From positions 682,001-746,000 of the forward strand of contig NZ_JAPNKA010000001.1 in NCBI RefSeq assembly GCF_026626635.1: a stretch of 64,000 nucleotides of DNA, in the 5' to 3' direction. This document shows, piece by piece, positions 1 to 10,120 of this stretch. The position numbers were made by a program, and so were the translations under genes. Each line of letters begins with the position of its first letter. Positions within the stretch are counted from its first letter, which is position 1. The notes below the pieces were generated by a model. The model saw only the letters and a list, made by a program, of their open reading frames with translations. It did not search any database and had not been told where the DNA came from. Origin of the DNA: Archangium lansingense. Lineage in GTDB: Bacteria; Myxococcota; Myxococcia; Myxococcales; Myxococcaceae.

Positions 1-135
1 ACGTGTAGCTGAGATCTCCCGTCCATGGGTTGTCCTTTCAGGAAGCAGGTCCGCCCTGGATGGAGAGTCCTGAAAGGGAATGTCTCGCCGATTCCAGGCC
101 GTCCCGGTGGCTCGGCTGGCTGGTTGCCCTCCGCC
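1..135. other. Intergenic start of window with a 10-bp inverted repeat
   Basis: No gene is supported here. Positions 34-43 (CCTTTCAGGA) and 68-77 (TCCTGAAAGG) form a perfect 10-bp inverted repeat with a 24-nt loop. It lies about 60 bp beyond the stop of the minus-strand kinase, so it could end that transcript, but no T-run follows it on that strand. It may equally be an operator for a gene left of the window. Confidence 0.4.
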
Positions 136-3100
136 TCAACGCGACTCGCGGGGCAGCTCCACGCGGAAGGTGGAGCCCACGCCCAGCTGGCTGCTCACAC
201 CGATGTGTCCGCCCATGGTCTCGATGATCTGCCGGGCGATCCACAGCCCCAGGCCGAAACCCCCGTAGTGGCGCTCGGACACGGCGCGCTCGAAGCGGCC
301 GAAGACGCGCTCCAGGTGCTCGGGGGCGATGCCGATGCCCGCGTCGCTCACCGCCAGCCGGGCACGCTCCTCCCCGGCTTCCACGCGAAGCTCGATGGGG
401 TTGCCCTGTCCATACTTCACCGCGTTGGAGACAAGGTTGGTCACCACCTGCTCCAGCCGGAGCCGGTCCCAGCTACCGGGCACCGAAGCCGGAGCGTGCA
501 GGGTGAGGCGCGAGCCGGTGCGAGCCAGCTCTGGCTCGAAGCGCTCGGCCACCTCGCGCACCAGGGCGGCAAGGTCCATCGCCTCCGGTCGCAGCACGAG
601 CTGGCCCACCCCCAGCCGAGACACATCCAGCAAGTCGTTCACCAGGTGCAGCTGCCGCTTCACCTGCCGGTCCATCACCTCGAGGCCGCGGCGCAGACGC
701 TCCGGGGCAATCCCCTCGGGGCCTCGGGCGAGGTGCCTCAGCAGCTCCTGCACGTGCAGTTGGATGGCGGTGATGGGCGTGCGCAGCTCGTGGCTGGCAA
801 TGGAGAGGAACTCCTCGCGCAGGCGGATGGCGTCGCGGGCCTCGCGGTAGAGGCGGGCGTTGTCGATGGCCAGAGCGGCGTGCCGGGCCAGCTCCTGCGC
901 GAGCGTCAGGTGCTGTGCGTCGTAGCTGTGCCGCGAGGAGACGAAGGCCAGTGCGCCAATGGACTGGCCACGCACCAACAGGGGCACGCACAGGTAGGCG
1001 CGCGCCGCTCGCTCACCGGGCAACGCGGACTCCCCGCACGGAGCGGGCGCCAGGTGGCCGCGGTCCGCGCACAGCTCCGGCTGTCCCGAGGTGATGACGC
1101 GCGAGACAGTGGACTCCCCCAGTGCCGGTGCTCCCAGCTCCTGGGGCAGCTCCCGCTGCTCTCCAGCACGGGTGGTGGCCACGCAGCTCACCAAGCCGTC
1201 TCCGCCGCGCAGGTACACGGAGCAGCTGTCCGCGTACGCGGGGATGGCCAGGTGCGCCACGCGCTCCAGCGTCACCTCGTACTCCAGCGAGCTGGCCAGC
1301 ACGGTACCGGCCTCCGCGAGGAAGCGCAGGGCCTCCTCGGCGCGCCTGCGCTCGGTCACGTCCGCCACCACGGCGAGGCACAGCCGTCGGCCTCCGGCCA
1401 CCTGCAGCGCGGTGGACCACAAGGACACGTCGATGGGGGTGCCATCGCGGCGCTGACGGCGCGTCTCCTGGCCGAGGATGGATTCGCCGCGGGCAATGCG
1501 CGCCAGGTTGTCGTGCAACTCCTCTCGCCTGTCCGCGGGCACCACGGGGGGGAGTCGGCCGAGCACCTCCTCGGCCTTCCAACCGAAGATGCGCTCGGCG
1601 GCGGGGTTCCACAGGCGCACCGTTCCATCCAGCTCCAGCAGGTTGATGGCGGTGGGCGAGGACTGGATGATGGCCTGGAGCGTGTGGTGGGCGTCGTGCA
1701 GCGCCTCGCGGGCACTGCGCTCCTGGGCGTACAGCCGGGCACGCTCGAGGGCCTGGGCGGCGTAGTGGGCCAGCAGCGTGACGAAGACGCGCTCGTCGTC
1801 GTCGAAGCGGTGCACCCCGGGGAAGCCGAAGACGAGCACGCCCAGTCCGCGCTCATCCACGCGCAGCGGCAGGCAGGCCACGGCGAGCGGGAGCGCCGGT
1901 GACGCCAGCGTGCGCACCTGTGGCTCCATCCGAGGATAGCGGCGGACGAGCTCCTCATGTGACGCGAGCAATACCGGGTGGCCTCGCTCGAGGGCGTCAT
2001 CCAGGGGAGTGCCGTGTCCCAGGGGCAGGGTCTCCACCGGCCCGGTCACGTCCGGCGGCAGCCCCACACTGTGCAGCAGCCGGAGTTGGGCGCCAGACTC
2101 GTCCACCAGCCACAGGCCCGCCACCTGGGCGCCGATGGCCGCCACTCCCTGGTCGATGACCACCTCCGCCACCCGGGAGGCGGTGAGCACCTGGGAGAGG
2201 GCGGCGTTGAGCGTCTGCAGGCGGGCGGTGCGTGCGGCGACGCGTTCGGCGCGGGTGCGGGCCTGCTGCTCGGCCTCGTAGAGACAGGCTCGCTCCAGGG
2301 CCTGGGCGCTCTGCCGTGCCAGGTCCAGCATCAGGCCGCGCTCGTCGGTGTCGAACGTCCTGGGGGAGTCGAAGCCGAAGGCGATCGCTCCCAGGGGGCG
2401 CCCGCGCGTCCGCAGTGGCAGGGCGGCCGCGGCCTGGGTCATCTCTGGCCATGCGACGAGGGACTCTGGGAATGAGGTGGCGAGCGCCTCGTGCGACTCC
2501 AGCCACACCGGCTCGCCGGTGCGGTACGCCATGGCCACGGGCAGGGGGGCGCTGGTGGGGAAGCGGTTCAGGCGCGCCAGGGTTTCCGGGTTGAGTCCCC
2601 GGTGGCTCACCAGCTCGAGCTGCTCGGGCTCGTCCGCCAGTGGGAGGACGGCGACGGCCCGGTTCGCGCCAATGGCGGAGACCATCTCCTCGACGACGAC
2701 GCGCACCACCTCGGCGGGAGTGAGGGCCTCGCTGAGGGCCACGCTGACGCGCTGCAGTCGCGCGAGCCGCTTGGCGGCCACCTCCGCCGCGTGTCGGGCC
2801 CGGCGCTCGGCCTCGTAGGCGTGGGCCAGGTCCAGGGCCAGTCCCGCGCGGTCCGCCAGCTCCTGGAGCAGCAGCCGCTCGGCGCCGTCGAAGGGAGGCG
2901 CCTCCGGCTCACGGTAGATGGAGAGCGTCCCCAGGGGGAGCTGGCGCCCCCTCAGCGGCAGCACCAGCAGGTGGGCGGAGTGGGCCCGGGGCAGGGAAGG
3001 CTCGTGCTCGGGCGGTATCCGGCGCTGCAGCTCCGCCAGCTCCGTGGCGGTATAGAGGTAGGGGCGGCCGGTGCGCAGCACCACCGCGAAGGGGTTCTCG

Positions 3101-3420
3101 TCGGCGCGCCGGTGGCCGAAGACGAGGCGCTCCATCAGCTCGTGGGACCACGCCTCGGTGTGGGCCGTGGCCGCCGATTCCAGCTGTTGGCCGTCCGCGG
3201 ACAGCAGGCGCACATGGCAGGCGGAGCACAGCCGGGGCATCACCAGCCGGCACAGGCGCTCGAGGACGGCGGGGGGCTCCAGGCCGGCCTCGGCGAGCTG
3301 GTGGGATGCGTCGACGAGCAGGGCCAGACGCCCGGCGTCCGGCGCTTCCGCGGGTGTGCGCGCCTCTCTGGCTCCTACGACTCCCACGGGGCTCTCCGGC
3401 AACCGCTTCCGCCGGCGCAT
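136..3420 (-). CDS. Multi-GAF/PAS sensor histidine kinase
   Basis: Predicted soluble sensor kinase of 1094 residues. Reading from the N-terminus I see GAF-like domains at about 25-180, 215-375 and 395-560, a PAS domain near 580-700 (VRLWNPAAERIFGW), a fourth GAF near 705-860, a HisKA domain with the phospho-acceptor His877 in SHELRTPI, and a HATPase_c domain with N-box LVSNAVKYG and G-boxes DAGIGIAP and GFGLGL. No membrane segment is obvious, so it probably senses a cytosolic ligand or redox/light cue through its GAF/PAS domains. No response regulator is adjacent, which makes it an orphan kinase. The ATG at 3420 is preferred; an in-frame start 17 codons upstream at 3471 adds a peptide with no family character. 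Confidence 0.9.
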   Translation of the reverse strand: MRRRKRLPESPVGVVGAREARTPAEAPDAGRLALLVDASHQLAEAGLEPPAVLERLCRLVMPRLCSACHVRLLSADGQQLESAATAHTEAWSHELMERLVFGHRRADENPFAVVLRTGRPYLYTATELAELQRRIPPEHEPSLPRAHSAHLLVLPLRGRQLPLGTLSIYREPEAPPFDGAERLLLQELADRAGLALDLAHAYEAERRARHAAEVAAKRLARLQRVSVALSEALTPAEVVRVVVEEMVSAIGANRAVAVLPLADEPEQLELVSHRGLNPETLARLNRFPTSAPLPVAMAYRTGEPVWLESHEALATSFPESLVAWPEMTQAAAALPLRTRGRPLGAIAFGFDSPRTFDTDERGLMLDLARQSAQALERACLYEAEQQARTRAERVAARTARLQTLNAALSQVLTASRVAEVVIDQGVAAIGAQVAGLWLVDESGAQLRLLHSVGLPPDVTGPVETLPLGHGTPLDDALERGHPVLLASHEELVRRYPRMEPQVRTLASPALPLAVACLPLRVDERGLGVLVFGFPGVHRFDDDERVFVTLLAHYAAQALERARLYAQERSAREALHDAHHTLQAIIQSSPTAINLLELDGTVRLWNPAAERIFGWKAEEVLGRLPPVVPADRREELHDNLARIARGESILGQETRRQRRDGTPIDVSLWSTALQVAGGRRLCLAVVADVTERRRAEEALRFLAEAGTVLASSLEYEVTLERVAHLAIPAYADSCSVYLRGGDGLVSCVATTRAGEQRELPQELGAPALGESTVSRVITSGQPELCADRGHLAPAPCGESALPGERAARAYLCVPLLVRGQSIGALAFVSSRHSYDAQHLTLAQELARHAALAIDNARLYREARDAIRLREEFLSIASHELRTPITAIQLHVQELLRHLARGPEGIAPERLRRGLEVMDRQVKRQLHLVNDLLDVSRLGVGQLVLRPEAMDLAALVREVAERFEPELARTGSRLTLHAPASVPGSWDRLRLEQVVTNLVSNAVKYGQGNPIELRVEAGEERARLAVSDAGIGIAPEHLERVFGRFERAVSERHYGGFGLGLWIARQIIETMGGHIGVSSQLGVGSTFRVELPRESR

Positions 3421-3687
3421 GTGAGCACGAAAACCGGGACTCGGGAGAATCCATGGGGTTGGCCAACCCACATACTACCGGCCAAACGATGAATTCCCGA
3501 CGGATGAGACCCTGCTCCCACAGTCATGAGCGGCCCATACAGGGAGAGTATGGGACTCGTGGTGTGTGTTTTGTTCGACTGGGAGTGTGGATTGGCGATT
3601 TGAATTCGTGGAATTCATGAATTCTTGATGATGAGAGGGTGTCAAAGGGCTGTTCCCGGGCTGGGGTTGGGCTAGAGGAGGCGCCTT
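3421..3687. promoter_or_regulatory. Divergent kinase/kup control region with clustered GAATTC repeats
   Basis: This 267-bp region separates the minus-strand kinase from plus-strand kup and must carry both promoters. It holds an unusually AT-rich patch at about 3590-3632 in which GAATTC occurs three times within 26 bp (3602-3626). An AGGAGG ribosome binding site at 3676-3681 precedes the kup ATG by 6 nt. I cannot assign a sigma-factor consensus with confidence. Confidence 0.4.
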
Positions 3688-5601
3688 ATGAGTGCACCGT
3701 CACGCTCCACCCCCGCCGTACCGGTAGCCGCGGATACGTCCAAACGTGTTGCCACGCTGGCGCTGGGCGCGTTGGGCATCGTCTACGGAGACATCGGTAC
3801 CAGCCCGCTGTACGCGCTGCGCGAGTGCTTCAGCGGCTCGCACGGCGTGCAGCCCACGCACGACAACGTGCTGGGGGTGCTGTCGCTCGTCTTCTGGGCA
3901 CTCATCATTGTGGTGTCGGTGAAATACCTCGTCTTCGTGATGAGGGCGGACAACCGGGGCGAGGGCGGGATTCTGGCGCTGATGGCGCTGGCGATGCAGC
4001 GCAAGCGGGGCGAGGAGGTGAAGGTCCGGCCGGTGGTGGTGACGCTAGGCGTCTTTGGGGCGGCGCTGCTGTACGGGGACGGGCTGATTACCCCGGCCAT
4101 CTCGGTGCTGAGCGCGGTGGAGGGCCTGAGCGTGGCCACGCCGTTCTTCGAGCCGTACATCCAGCCGCTGACCATCGCCATCCTGGTGGGCCTGTTCATG
4201 ATTCAGCGGCACGGGACGGCGGGGATTGGCGCCATCTTCGGGCCCTTCATGCTGGTGTGGTTCCTCACGCTGGCGGTGCTGGGCATCAAGGAGCTGGTGA
4301 CGTACCCGGCGGTGATCTGGGCTATTTCGCCGATCCAAGCGGTGCGCTTCTTCATCCACAACCAGGGGCACGGCTTCCTGGTGCTGGGCTCGGTGTTCCT
4401 GGTGGTGACGGGCGGCGAGGCGCTCTACGCGGACATGGGCCACTTCGGCTGGAGGCCCATCCGGTGGGCGTGGTTCGTGGTGGTGCTGCCGGCGCTGATG
4501 CTCAACTACATGGGGCAGGGGGCGCTGCTGCTGAGGGACCCCAGCAAGGCGTCCAACCCCTTCTTCCACCTGGCGCCGAGCTGGGCGCTCTACCCGCTGG
4601 TGGTGCTGGCCACGGGGGCGACGGTCATCGCCTCGCAGGCGCTCATCTCGGGGGCGTTCTCGCTCACCCAGCAGGCGATTCAGCTGGGCTACACGCCGCG
4701 CCTGGAGGTGGTGCACACCTCGGCGGAGGAGCGGGGGCAGATCTACCTGCCGGGCATCAACCTGGCGCTGCTGGTGGGCATCATCCTGCTGGTGCTGGGC
4801 TTCAAGTCGTCCAGCAACCTGGCGGCGGCGTACGGCATCTCGGTGACGACGACGATGACCATCACCACGGTGCTGGCGTACGTGGTGGCGCGCGAGCGCT
4901 GGAACGTGTCGCGGGCGGTGGCGTTGCCGGTGGCGGCGCTGTTCCTGGTGGTGGACCTGTCCTTCTGGGGGTCCAACCTGGTGAAGATCGCCGCGGGCGG
5001 CTGGTTCCCGCTGCTGATGGCGCTGTGCGTCTTCACGCTGATGACGACGTGGAAGAAGGGGCGGGACATCCTGGCCAACCGGCTGCGAGGTAGCAGCATC
5101 CCGCTGAAGCAGCTGCTGGAGAGCTTCGGGGACCACCCGCCGGTGCGAGTGCCGGGCACGGCCATCTTCATGACGGGCAACCCGGAGGGCACGCCGCCGG
5201 CGCTGCTGCACAACCTCAAGCACAACAAGGTGCTGCACGAGCAGGTGATGTTGCTGACCATCGCCTCGGAGGAGGTGCCGCACGTGCCGCCCGAGGAGCG
5301 GGTGGAGGTCATCAAGCTGGAGGAGGGCTTCGTGCGAGTGATTGCCCGCTACGGCTTCATGGAGAACCCGAGCATCCCGGACATCCTCAAGCGGGCCCGA
5401 GAGAAGGGGCTGCAGTTCAACCTGATGGGGACGTCGTTCTTCCTGGGCCGCGAGACGCTCATTCCCAGCAAGAAGCCGGGAATGGCGATGTGGCGCGAGG
5501 CACTGTTCTCGTGGATGTCGCGCAACGCGCGCAGCGCGACGGCGTACTTCCGGATTCCGCCCAACCGGGTGGTGGAGCTGGGCGCGCAGGTGGAGCTGTA
5601 G
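3688..5601 (+). CDS. kup: Kup-family low-affinity potassium transporter
   Basis: Inner-membrane K+ uptake protein of the KUP/HAK/KT family, thought to work as a K+/H+ symporter. The 637-residue length fits the family. The N-terminal signature GDIGTSPLYAL lies in the first transmembrane helix and is followed by RADNRGEGGILAL in the first cytosolic loop. About twelve hydrophobic helices fill residues 20-455, and a soluble C-terminal domain of about 180 residues ends the protein. The start is well defined by an AGGAGG site 6 nt before the ATG. The gene stands alone and converges with the methyltransferase, the two stop codons being adjacent. Confidence 0.96.
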   Translation: MSAPSRSTPAVPVAADTSKRVATLALGALGIVYGDIGTSPLYALRECFSGSHGVQPTHDNVLGVLSLVFWALIIVVSVKYLVFVMRADNRGEGGILALMALAMQRKRGEEVKVRPVVVTLGVFGAALLYGDGLITPAISVLSAVEGLSVATPFFEPYIQPLTIAILVGLFMIQRHGTAGIGAIFGPFMLVWFLTLAVLGIKELVTYPAVIWAISPIQAVRFFIHNQGHGFLVLGSVFLVVTGGEALYADMGHFGWRPIRWAWFVVVLPALMLNYMGQGALLLRDPSKASNPFFHLAPSWALYPLVVLATGATVIASQALISGAFSLTQQAIQLGYTPRLEVVHTSAEERGQIYLPGINLALLVGIILLVLGFKSSSNLAAAYGISVTTTMTITTVLAYVVARERWNVSRAVALPVAALFLVVDLSFWGSNLVKIAAGGWFPLLMALCVFTLMTTWKKGRDILANRLRGSSIPLKQLLESFGDHPPVRVPGTAIFMTGNPEGTPPALLHNLKHNKVLHEQVMLLTIASEEVPHVPPEERVEVIKLEEGFVRVIARYGFMENPSIPDILKRAREKGLQFNLMGTSFFLGRETLIPSKKPGMAMWREALFSWMSRNARSATAYFRIPPNRVVELGAQVEL

Positions 5602-6453
5602 TTACCCCGCCTTGCGGACGGACAGCCCGAGCATCAGGGGCAGCTCGGGGACGCCCTCGGGCAGCAGGTAGCGGTGACCGGGGGCTTCGCGCATGCCCTC
5701 GATCATCTTGCAGCCGTTGGCGTAGCAGTACTCCTCCAGCCGCTCGAGCATGAGCCCGCTGCGGAGGAAGGAATTGATGACCTCGCCCACTCCCCACTGG
5801 AAGCTGTGGCACGGGTTGGGATTCTTGAAGTTGCGCACCCCCTCCTCGAAGCCCCAGGGCACCAGGCCCTCACCGGACAGGGCGACGTAGTCCCCCACGC
5901 CGACGGCCTCGGGGACGTGGTGGCCGCCACCATAGGGGTAGGCGAGGCGCAGCTTGTCGTCGAAGAGCCAGAGGACGGGGTGGAACTCGACGAGGACGAA
6001 GCGACCGCCGGGCTTGAGGACGCGGGAGATGCCCTCGGCCCAGGGTTTCAGGTCGGAGAGCCAGCCGATGACGCCGTAGGAGCAGAAGACGAGGTCGAAG
6101 CGGGCCGGGGGCGCGGAGGCGAGCCAGTCGTAGACGTCGGAGCGCTCGAAGGTGCCGGGGAGGCCGGAGCCGGCGGACAGGGCGCGGGCGAAGTCGATGG
6201 CCTCATCGCTGATGTCCACGCCGGTGACCTGGGCCCCGCGGGCGGCGATGCTGAGGGTGTCCTGGCCGGAGTTGCACTGGAGGTGGAGGACCGAGCGTCC
6301 GCGCAGCTCCCCGAGCAGCTCGAGCTCCTCGGGGAAGAGGGTGGAGCCGCCCTCGCGGAGGAAGCGGGCCTGGTCGCCCTTGTGGCTGTTATGGGCGCGG
6401 GTGGCGGCGTTCCAGGAGAGGCGGTTGGCCTCGTGCAGGTCCTTCTTCAGCAT
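5602..6453 (-). CDS. Class I SAM-dependent methyltransferase
   Basis: Probable small-molecule methyltransferase of 283 residues. Motif I is VLHLQCNSGQDTLSIA (SAM-binding glycine loop of Rossmann type), followed by the acidic end of beta-2 in VTGVDIS, then FDLVFCSYGVIGWL (motif IV) and GGRFVLVEFHP (motif VI). The substrate cannot be read from the sequence. The ATG at 6453 is chosen because a GGAGA site lies just upstream; a longer reading to 6600 adds unrelated residues. It is monocistronic, convergent with kup and divergent from the lipoprotein gene at 6774. Confidence 0.87.
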   Translation of the reverse strand: MLKKDLHEANRLSWNAATRAHNSHKGDQARFLREGGSTLFPEELELLGELRGRSVLHLQCNSGQDTLSIAARGAQVTGVDISDEAIDFARALSAGSGLPGTFERSDVYDWLASAPPARFDLVFCSYGVIGWLSDLKPWAEGISRVLKPGGRFVLVEFHPVLWLFDDKLRLAYPYGGGHHVPEAVGVGDYVALSGEGLVPWGFEEGVRNFKNPNPCHSFQWGVGEVINSFLRSGLMLERLEEYCYANGCKMIEGMREAPGHRYLLPEGVPELPLMLGLSVRKAG

Positions 6454-6773
6454 GGGGAGTCTCCGGGGCGGGGCGAGAGAGTATCGCCCGGGACGTGGAA
6501 GCGCGTGGTTTCCTGACAGAGCTGGGTGACGAGGGAGGGCGTCTCCCTCGGATTGGCTCTGCGTGAGAAGCGTTCGTCCGTGACAGTGCCACGGCCCCAC
6601 GGGGCAGGGGGACCGTTGCTGGTGGACGGGAGCCCTGCTGTGTCCGTCGCGGAGCGGACGTCCGGTGCGCTCTCTCTAGACATTGCACCGCGCGCACGCT
6701 CCTCGTTCTGGGCACGGCGTCACTACTGATTTGCCCAGCCTGGGTGCTTCGTTGCCCACGCTGGGGAATCTTC
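6454..6773. other. 320-bp divergent intergenic region
   Basis: The region lies between the methyltransferase (minus) and the HYR lipoprotein (plus), so promoters for both are expected. The only structure I can point to is a short perfect hairpin, GAGGGAG (6531-6537) with CTCCCTC (6543-6549). No RNA gene or protein-like small reading frame is convincing. Confidence 0.35.
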
Positions 6774-9065
6774 ATGCGCGTTTCGTGTCAGCCTGCTCGC
6801 TCGCTCGGTGCCTTCACCCGCTTCGGTGTCTCGCTCCTGACGCTCATCGGTCTCGTGTCCGGCTGCGGTGGTTACTACGTGGAGCCGAAGTCGCCCTCCC
6901 TGGACGAGTCCGCGCCTGAGGTGGAGAACCCTCGCGGAACCCCGCGGCCTGCTCCCGGGGTTCCCACCTCCTCCGAGCCTCCTTCTGGGCCCAGGCGGGG
7001 TGGATTTGTCGTCGTGACGGGCGATGACGCCGATGACTTGTGGCATTGCGAGGAGAACCGCTGCGGCGGCCTCTATCCCTCGCTCTTCCGCGCCGCGCTC
7101 TCCCGCTCGCGCTCGGGCGGCCAGGGCATCCTCGCCATCGGCGTCAATGGTGCGCAGGCGCTCGCCGCCTTCAACGGCTGGAACAGCCCCACCTATGGTG
7201 GTCCCAACGCCCGCGTCACCCACGTGCGCGCGGCCGGGGACATCGCGAAGGTGGACTTCAACCGCTTCGCCCTCGTCTACCTGCCCTCGGCGGAGCGGCA
7301 CACCCTGGGCGGACTCACCGAGCAGCAGATCTCCGCGCTCAACGCGCGCCAGCCGGACCTCGCGCGCTTCGTCAACGAGCGGGGCGGCTCGCTCATCGCC
7401 CTCACCCAGGCCGAGGTCCCCGGTGGCTGGGGCTTCCTCCCCCTGCCGCTGCAGACTCAGGACGTCATCTTCGATGTCGCCGAGCCCACCTCGGCCCTCC
7501 GGGAGTTCGCGCCCACCCTCAGCGCCTACGAGCTCAGTCACAAGTCCTTCCACAACGTCTTCACCGGGCCGAGCGGCTTCTCGGGCCTGGGCGTGCTTGC
7601 CTACAACGACGAGCCCTACAACCCGCACTCGGGCAGTCCGATGATGCTCGGAGGCTCGGCCGTCATCCTCACCGCCGAGGACTGCGCCGACGGGGTGGAC
7701 AACGATGGGGATGGTGCGGTGGACGGCCAGGACACGGATTGCCACGTGTGCGGCAACGGCACTGTCGACCCCGGTGAGGCGTGCGATGACGGCAATGTGA
7801 AGGACGGGGACGGCTGCAGCGCCACGTGTCGGAAGGAGCACCGCTGTGGCAACGGCACCGTCGATCCGGGCGAGGCGTGTGACGATGGCAACCAGGCCAG
7901 CGGGGATGGATGCAGCGCTACGTGCCAGAAGGAGAACCGCGCGCCCGACGTCACCTGCCACGACGCCTCGCTGTGCACCGACCCGGGCGTGTGTGTCGCC
8001 ACCGTTGGCAGCGACGTGGCCACCGCCATCGACCTGGACGGGGACCCGCTGACGTGGGACCTGCACCCGCAGGGCCCCTATGCCCCGGGCACGCACGGCG
8101 TCTGTGTCACCGCTTCGGATGGCCAGGCTCAGGACTCGTGCTGGTCCGCGGTGACGGTGCGCGACTGCGAGGCCCCCGCGCTCGTCTGCCCCGCGGACTT
8201 CACCGTGCATTGCTCCGGCCAGGGCCAGGCGCGCGTCTCGCCGCCTCCCGCAACCGCCACGGACAACTGTGGTCCGGCTTCCGTGACGCAGCCGGATGCC
8301 ATCGTCCTGCCGCTGGGCTCGCACACGCTCGCGTATTCGGCGGTGGATGCGTCCGGCAATACCGCCACCTGCGCTCCCTCCGTGACGGTGGTGGACACGC
8401 TCCCGCCCTACCTCGTGTGCCCAGAGCCCATCATCGCCGAGTGCACTGGCCGCAACTCCGCCTATGTGAACCCCGGCGTGGCCACCGCCGTCGACACCTG
8501 CACCTCCGCCCAGGTCTCCGGCCCCATGGCCGACTGGTACTCGCTCGGCTCCAACGTCGTGCGCTACAGCGCGAAGGATGCCTCGGGCAATGAGACCTCA
8601 TGCACCTCCTCCATCGAGGTGGTGGACCAGACGCCGCCCGTGGTCACCCTGTCTCCTCCCACGCCCTTCTGGCCCGTGGACCAGCAGTACCGCACCGTTC
8701 GTCTCGAGGACTGCATCGTCGTGCACGATGAGTGCAGCGGCGGGCTCACGCAGACCGGGGCCTCGGCCTTCATCTCCTGCGTCTCCTCCGACGAGCCGCG
8801 GAGTGGCGAAGCGCCGGACGTTGTCTTCGTGGACTCCACCACCGTGAAGGTCCGCGTGGACCGCTCGTCCAGTGGCGATGGTCGCGTGTACTCGCTTCAC
8901 TTCGAGGTGCGCGATACGGCAGGCAATCTCACTCGCGGCATCTGCCCCGTGGGTGTGCCTTTGGCTCGCGCGGGAGCCCCGGTGATCGACAGTGGTGAGA
9001 GCTGGCGCTCGTGTCGCCCTGTGGGGGATGCGGCCCCGTGGAAGCCCATCTCCATGGCTGAGTAG
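6774..9065 (+). CDS. Lipoprotein with Myxococcus Cys-rich repeats and HYR domains
   Basis: Predicted 763-residue surface lipoprotein. The signal sequence ends in a lipobox LVSGC. Residues about 70-310 form an unassigned globular region beginning [13 protein letters not shown]. Then follow a DxDxDG-type stretch ([18 protein letters not shown], calcium-binding in appearance) and two Myxococcus cysteine-rich repeats ([16 protein letters not shown] twice). The C-terminal half holds at least two HYR (hyalin repeat, immunoglobulin-like) domains with the usual CP...D, VDASGN and PP...CP pattern. Such proteins are typical of myxobacterial outer surfaces and are presumed to be adhesive. The ATG at 6774 gives the signal peptide; a GTG at 6744 is in frame but lacks a good ribosome binding site. 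Confidence 0.85.
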   Translation: MRVSCQPARSLGAFTRFGVSLLTLIGLVSGCGGYYVEPKSPSLDESAPEVENPRGTPRPAPGVPTSSEPPSGPRRGGFVVVTGDDADDLWHCEENRCGGLYPSLFRAALSRSRSGGQGILAIGVNGAQALAAFNGWNSPTYGGPNARVTHVRAAGDIAKVDFNRFALVYLPSAERHTLGGLTEQQISALNARQPDLARFVNERGGSLIALTQAEVPGGWGFLPLPLQTQDVIFDVAEPTSALREFAPTLSAYELSHKSFHNVFTGPSGFSGLGVLAYNDEPYNPHSGSPMMLGGSAVILTAEDCADGVDNDGDGAVDGQDTDCHVCGNGTVDPGEACDDGNVKDGDGCSATCRKEHRCGNGTVDPGEACDDGNQASGDGCSATCQKENRAPDVTCHDASLCTDPGVCVATVGSDVATAIDLDGDPLTWDLHPQGPYAPGTHGVCVTASDGQAQDSCWSAVTVRDCEAPALVCPADFTVHCSGQGQARVSPPPATATDNCGPASVTQPDAIVLPLGSHTLAYSAVDASGNTATCAPSVTVVDTLPPYLVCPEPIIAECTGRNSAYVNPGVATAVDTCTSAQVSGPMADWYSLGSNVVRYSAKDASGNETSCTSSIEVVDQTPPVVTLSPPTPFWPVDQQYRTVRLEDCIVVHDECSGGLTQTGASAFISCVSSDEPRSGEAPDVVFVDSTTVKVRVDRSSSGDGRVYSLHFEVRDTAGNLTRGICPVGVPLARAGAPVIDSGESWRSCRPVGDAAPWKPISMAE

Positions 9066-9083
9066 GGAACCCGGGGCTCGTGG

Positions 9084-9122
9084 CACCCTCACCCCGACCC
9101 TCTCCCGAGGGGAGAGGGGAAG
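9084..9122. repeat. REP-like hairpin repeat, copy 1 (minus orientation)
   Basis: CCCTCTCCC (9098-9106) and GGGAGAGGG (9110-9118) form a 9-bp stem with a 3-nt loop, preceded by the conserved tail in reverse orientation (ACCCTCACCCC). It sits between the convergent ends of the HYR lipoprotein and the metallophosphoesterase and could act as a bidirectional terminator. Confidence 0.75.
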
Positions 9123-9153
9123 TGGGGGCACGGGGATTGGGACGTGAGGCGGG

Positions 9154-9888
9154 CTACTCGTCGAGCAGCATGGGCGAGAAGCCCGCCGCGTCACACGAGG
9201 CCAACACGTAGCGCACCCCGGCCCGCTCGCCCGTGAAGCCCGCGGGAATGCCTCCCGCGTGCAGGTGCCCGTAGACGCACACCTTCGGCTTGAACGCCTC
9301 GATGGGGCCCAGGAACGCCGTCGTCTTCTCGTTCGCGTACAGCGGCGGGAAGTGCACCGCCACCACCCGCGTCAGCGGCTCGGCGCTCTCCTTCTCCTTC
9401 TTCTCCGCGTCCGCGATGGAGGTCGCCAGCCGCCGCGTCTCCCGCTCCACGTAGCCCGCGTCCCCTGTCTCGTCTCCCATCTCGCCACCCGGCATCGGTG
9501 GGGCCTCGGGCGCCGTCCACAGCCGCGTGCCCGCGATGACCCACCGCCCGATGACCACCGCGCTGTTGTGGAGGAAGCCCTCCAGCGTCTTGTACGGCTC
9601 CAGCAGCTTGCGCAGCTTCGACGCCGAGTCTCCCCACCAGTAGTCGTGGTTGCCGCGCACCAGCACCTTGCGCCCGGGCCGCTCGTCCAGCCACTTCAGG
9701 TCGTCCAGCACCTCCGTAGGCCGCGTTGCCCACGAGATGTCCCCCACCACCAGCACCACGTCCTCGGGCCGCACCTTCTCGTCCCACGCGCGCTGCAGCG
9801 GCAACGGGTGCTCCGTCCACCCGAAGCGGTGCATATCCTTGTTGCGCGTGGAGGGCAGATGGGTGTCCCCGATGGCGAAGAGACGCAT
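9154..9888 (-). CDS. Calcineurin-like metallophosphoesterase
   Basis: Predicted cytosolic metal-dependent phosphohydrolase of 244 residues. The metal-binding motifs are clear: GDTH (Asp8, His10), GDISW, GNHDYWWGD, VVAVHFPP and the C-terminal YGHLHAGG. The order and spacing match the calcineurin-like phosphoesterase superfamily (a UPF-type subgroup with serine/threonine phosphatase or nucleotidase relatives). The substrate is unknown. The ATG at 9888 begins directly with the strand MRLFAIGDTH, which fixes the start. It is monocistronic. Confidence 0.92.
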   Translation of the reverse strand: MRLFAIGDTHLPSTRNKDMHRFGWTEHPLPLQRAWDEKVRPEDVVLVVGDISWATRPTEVLDDLKWLDERPGRKVLVRGNHDYWWGDSASKLRKLLEPYKTLEGFLHNSAVVIGRWVIAGTRLWTAPEAPPMPGGEMGDETGDAGYVERETRRLATSIADAEKKEKESAEPLTRVVAVHFPPLYANEKTTAFLGPIEAFKPKVCVYGHLHAGGIPAGFTGERAGVRYVLASCDAAGFSPMLLDE

Positions 9889-10120
9889 GCCCCTCTCCTA
9901 ACCCAGCCCGCCTCCCGCGTCGCCCTTCCTGTCGCCCCTCGCCTGTCAACCCCTCGGGCGCTCGGGGACGGCAATTTCAATTACTTGGTACGACAATCGA
10001 ATTCCTAGAAAAACAGGCTTCCCTTGTGCTCTGCGAAAGTGCATCTTATCGCGCCAGACCCCCCAGGAGGGGGAGGAGCAGTCGCTTCGCCTCTTCGTTC
10101 CCCCCCAAGGAGTGCTGTTC
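9889..10120. promoter_or_regulatory. Divergent promoter region for metallophosphoesterase and amidase
   Basis: A 232-bp divergent region with a clear AT-rich patch at about 9972-10015, the likely promoter area. A strong AAGGAG site (10107-10112) precedes the amidase ATG at 10121. No palindromic operator was found. Confidence 0.4.

Noticed and set aside
25..1902. 625-codon open frame on the plus strand opposite the histidine kinase
   Set aside because: It is antisense to clear GAF/HisKA/HATPase sequence, and its product (His/Gln/Leu/Gly-rich) has no domain character. Long antisense frames are expected at this GC content.
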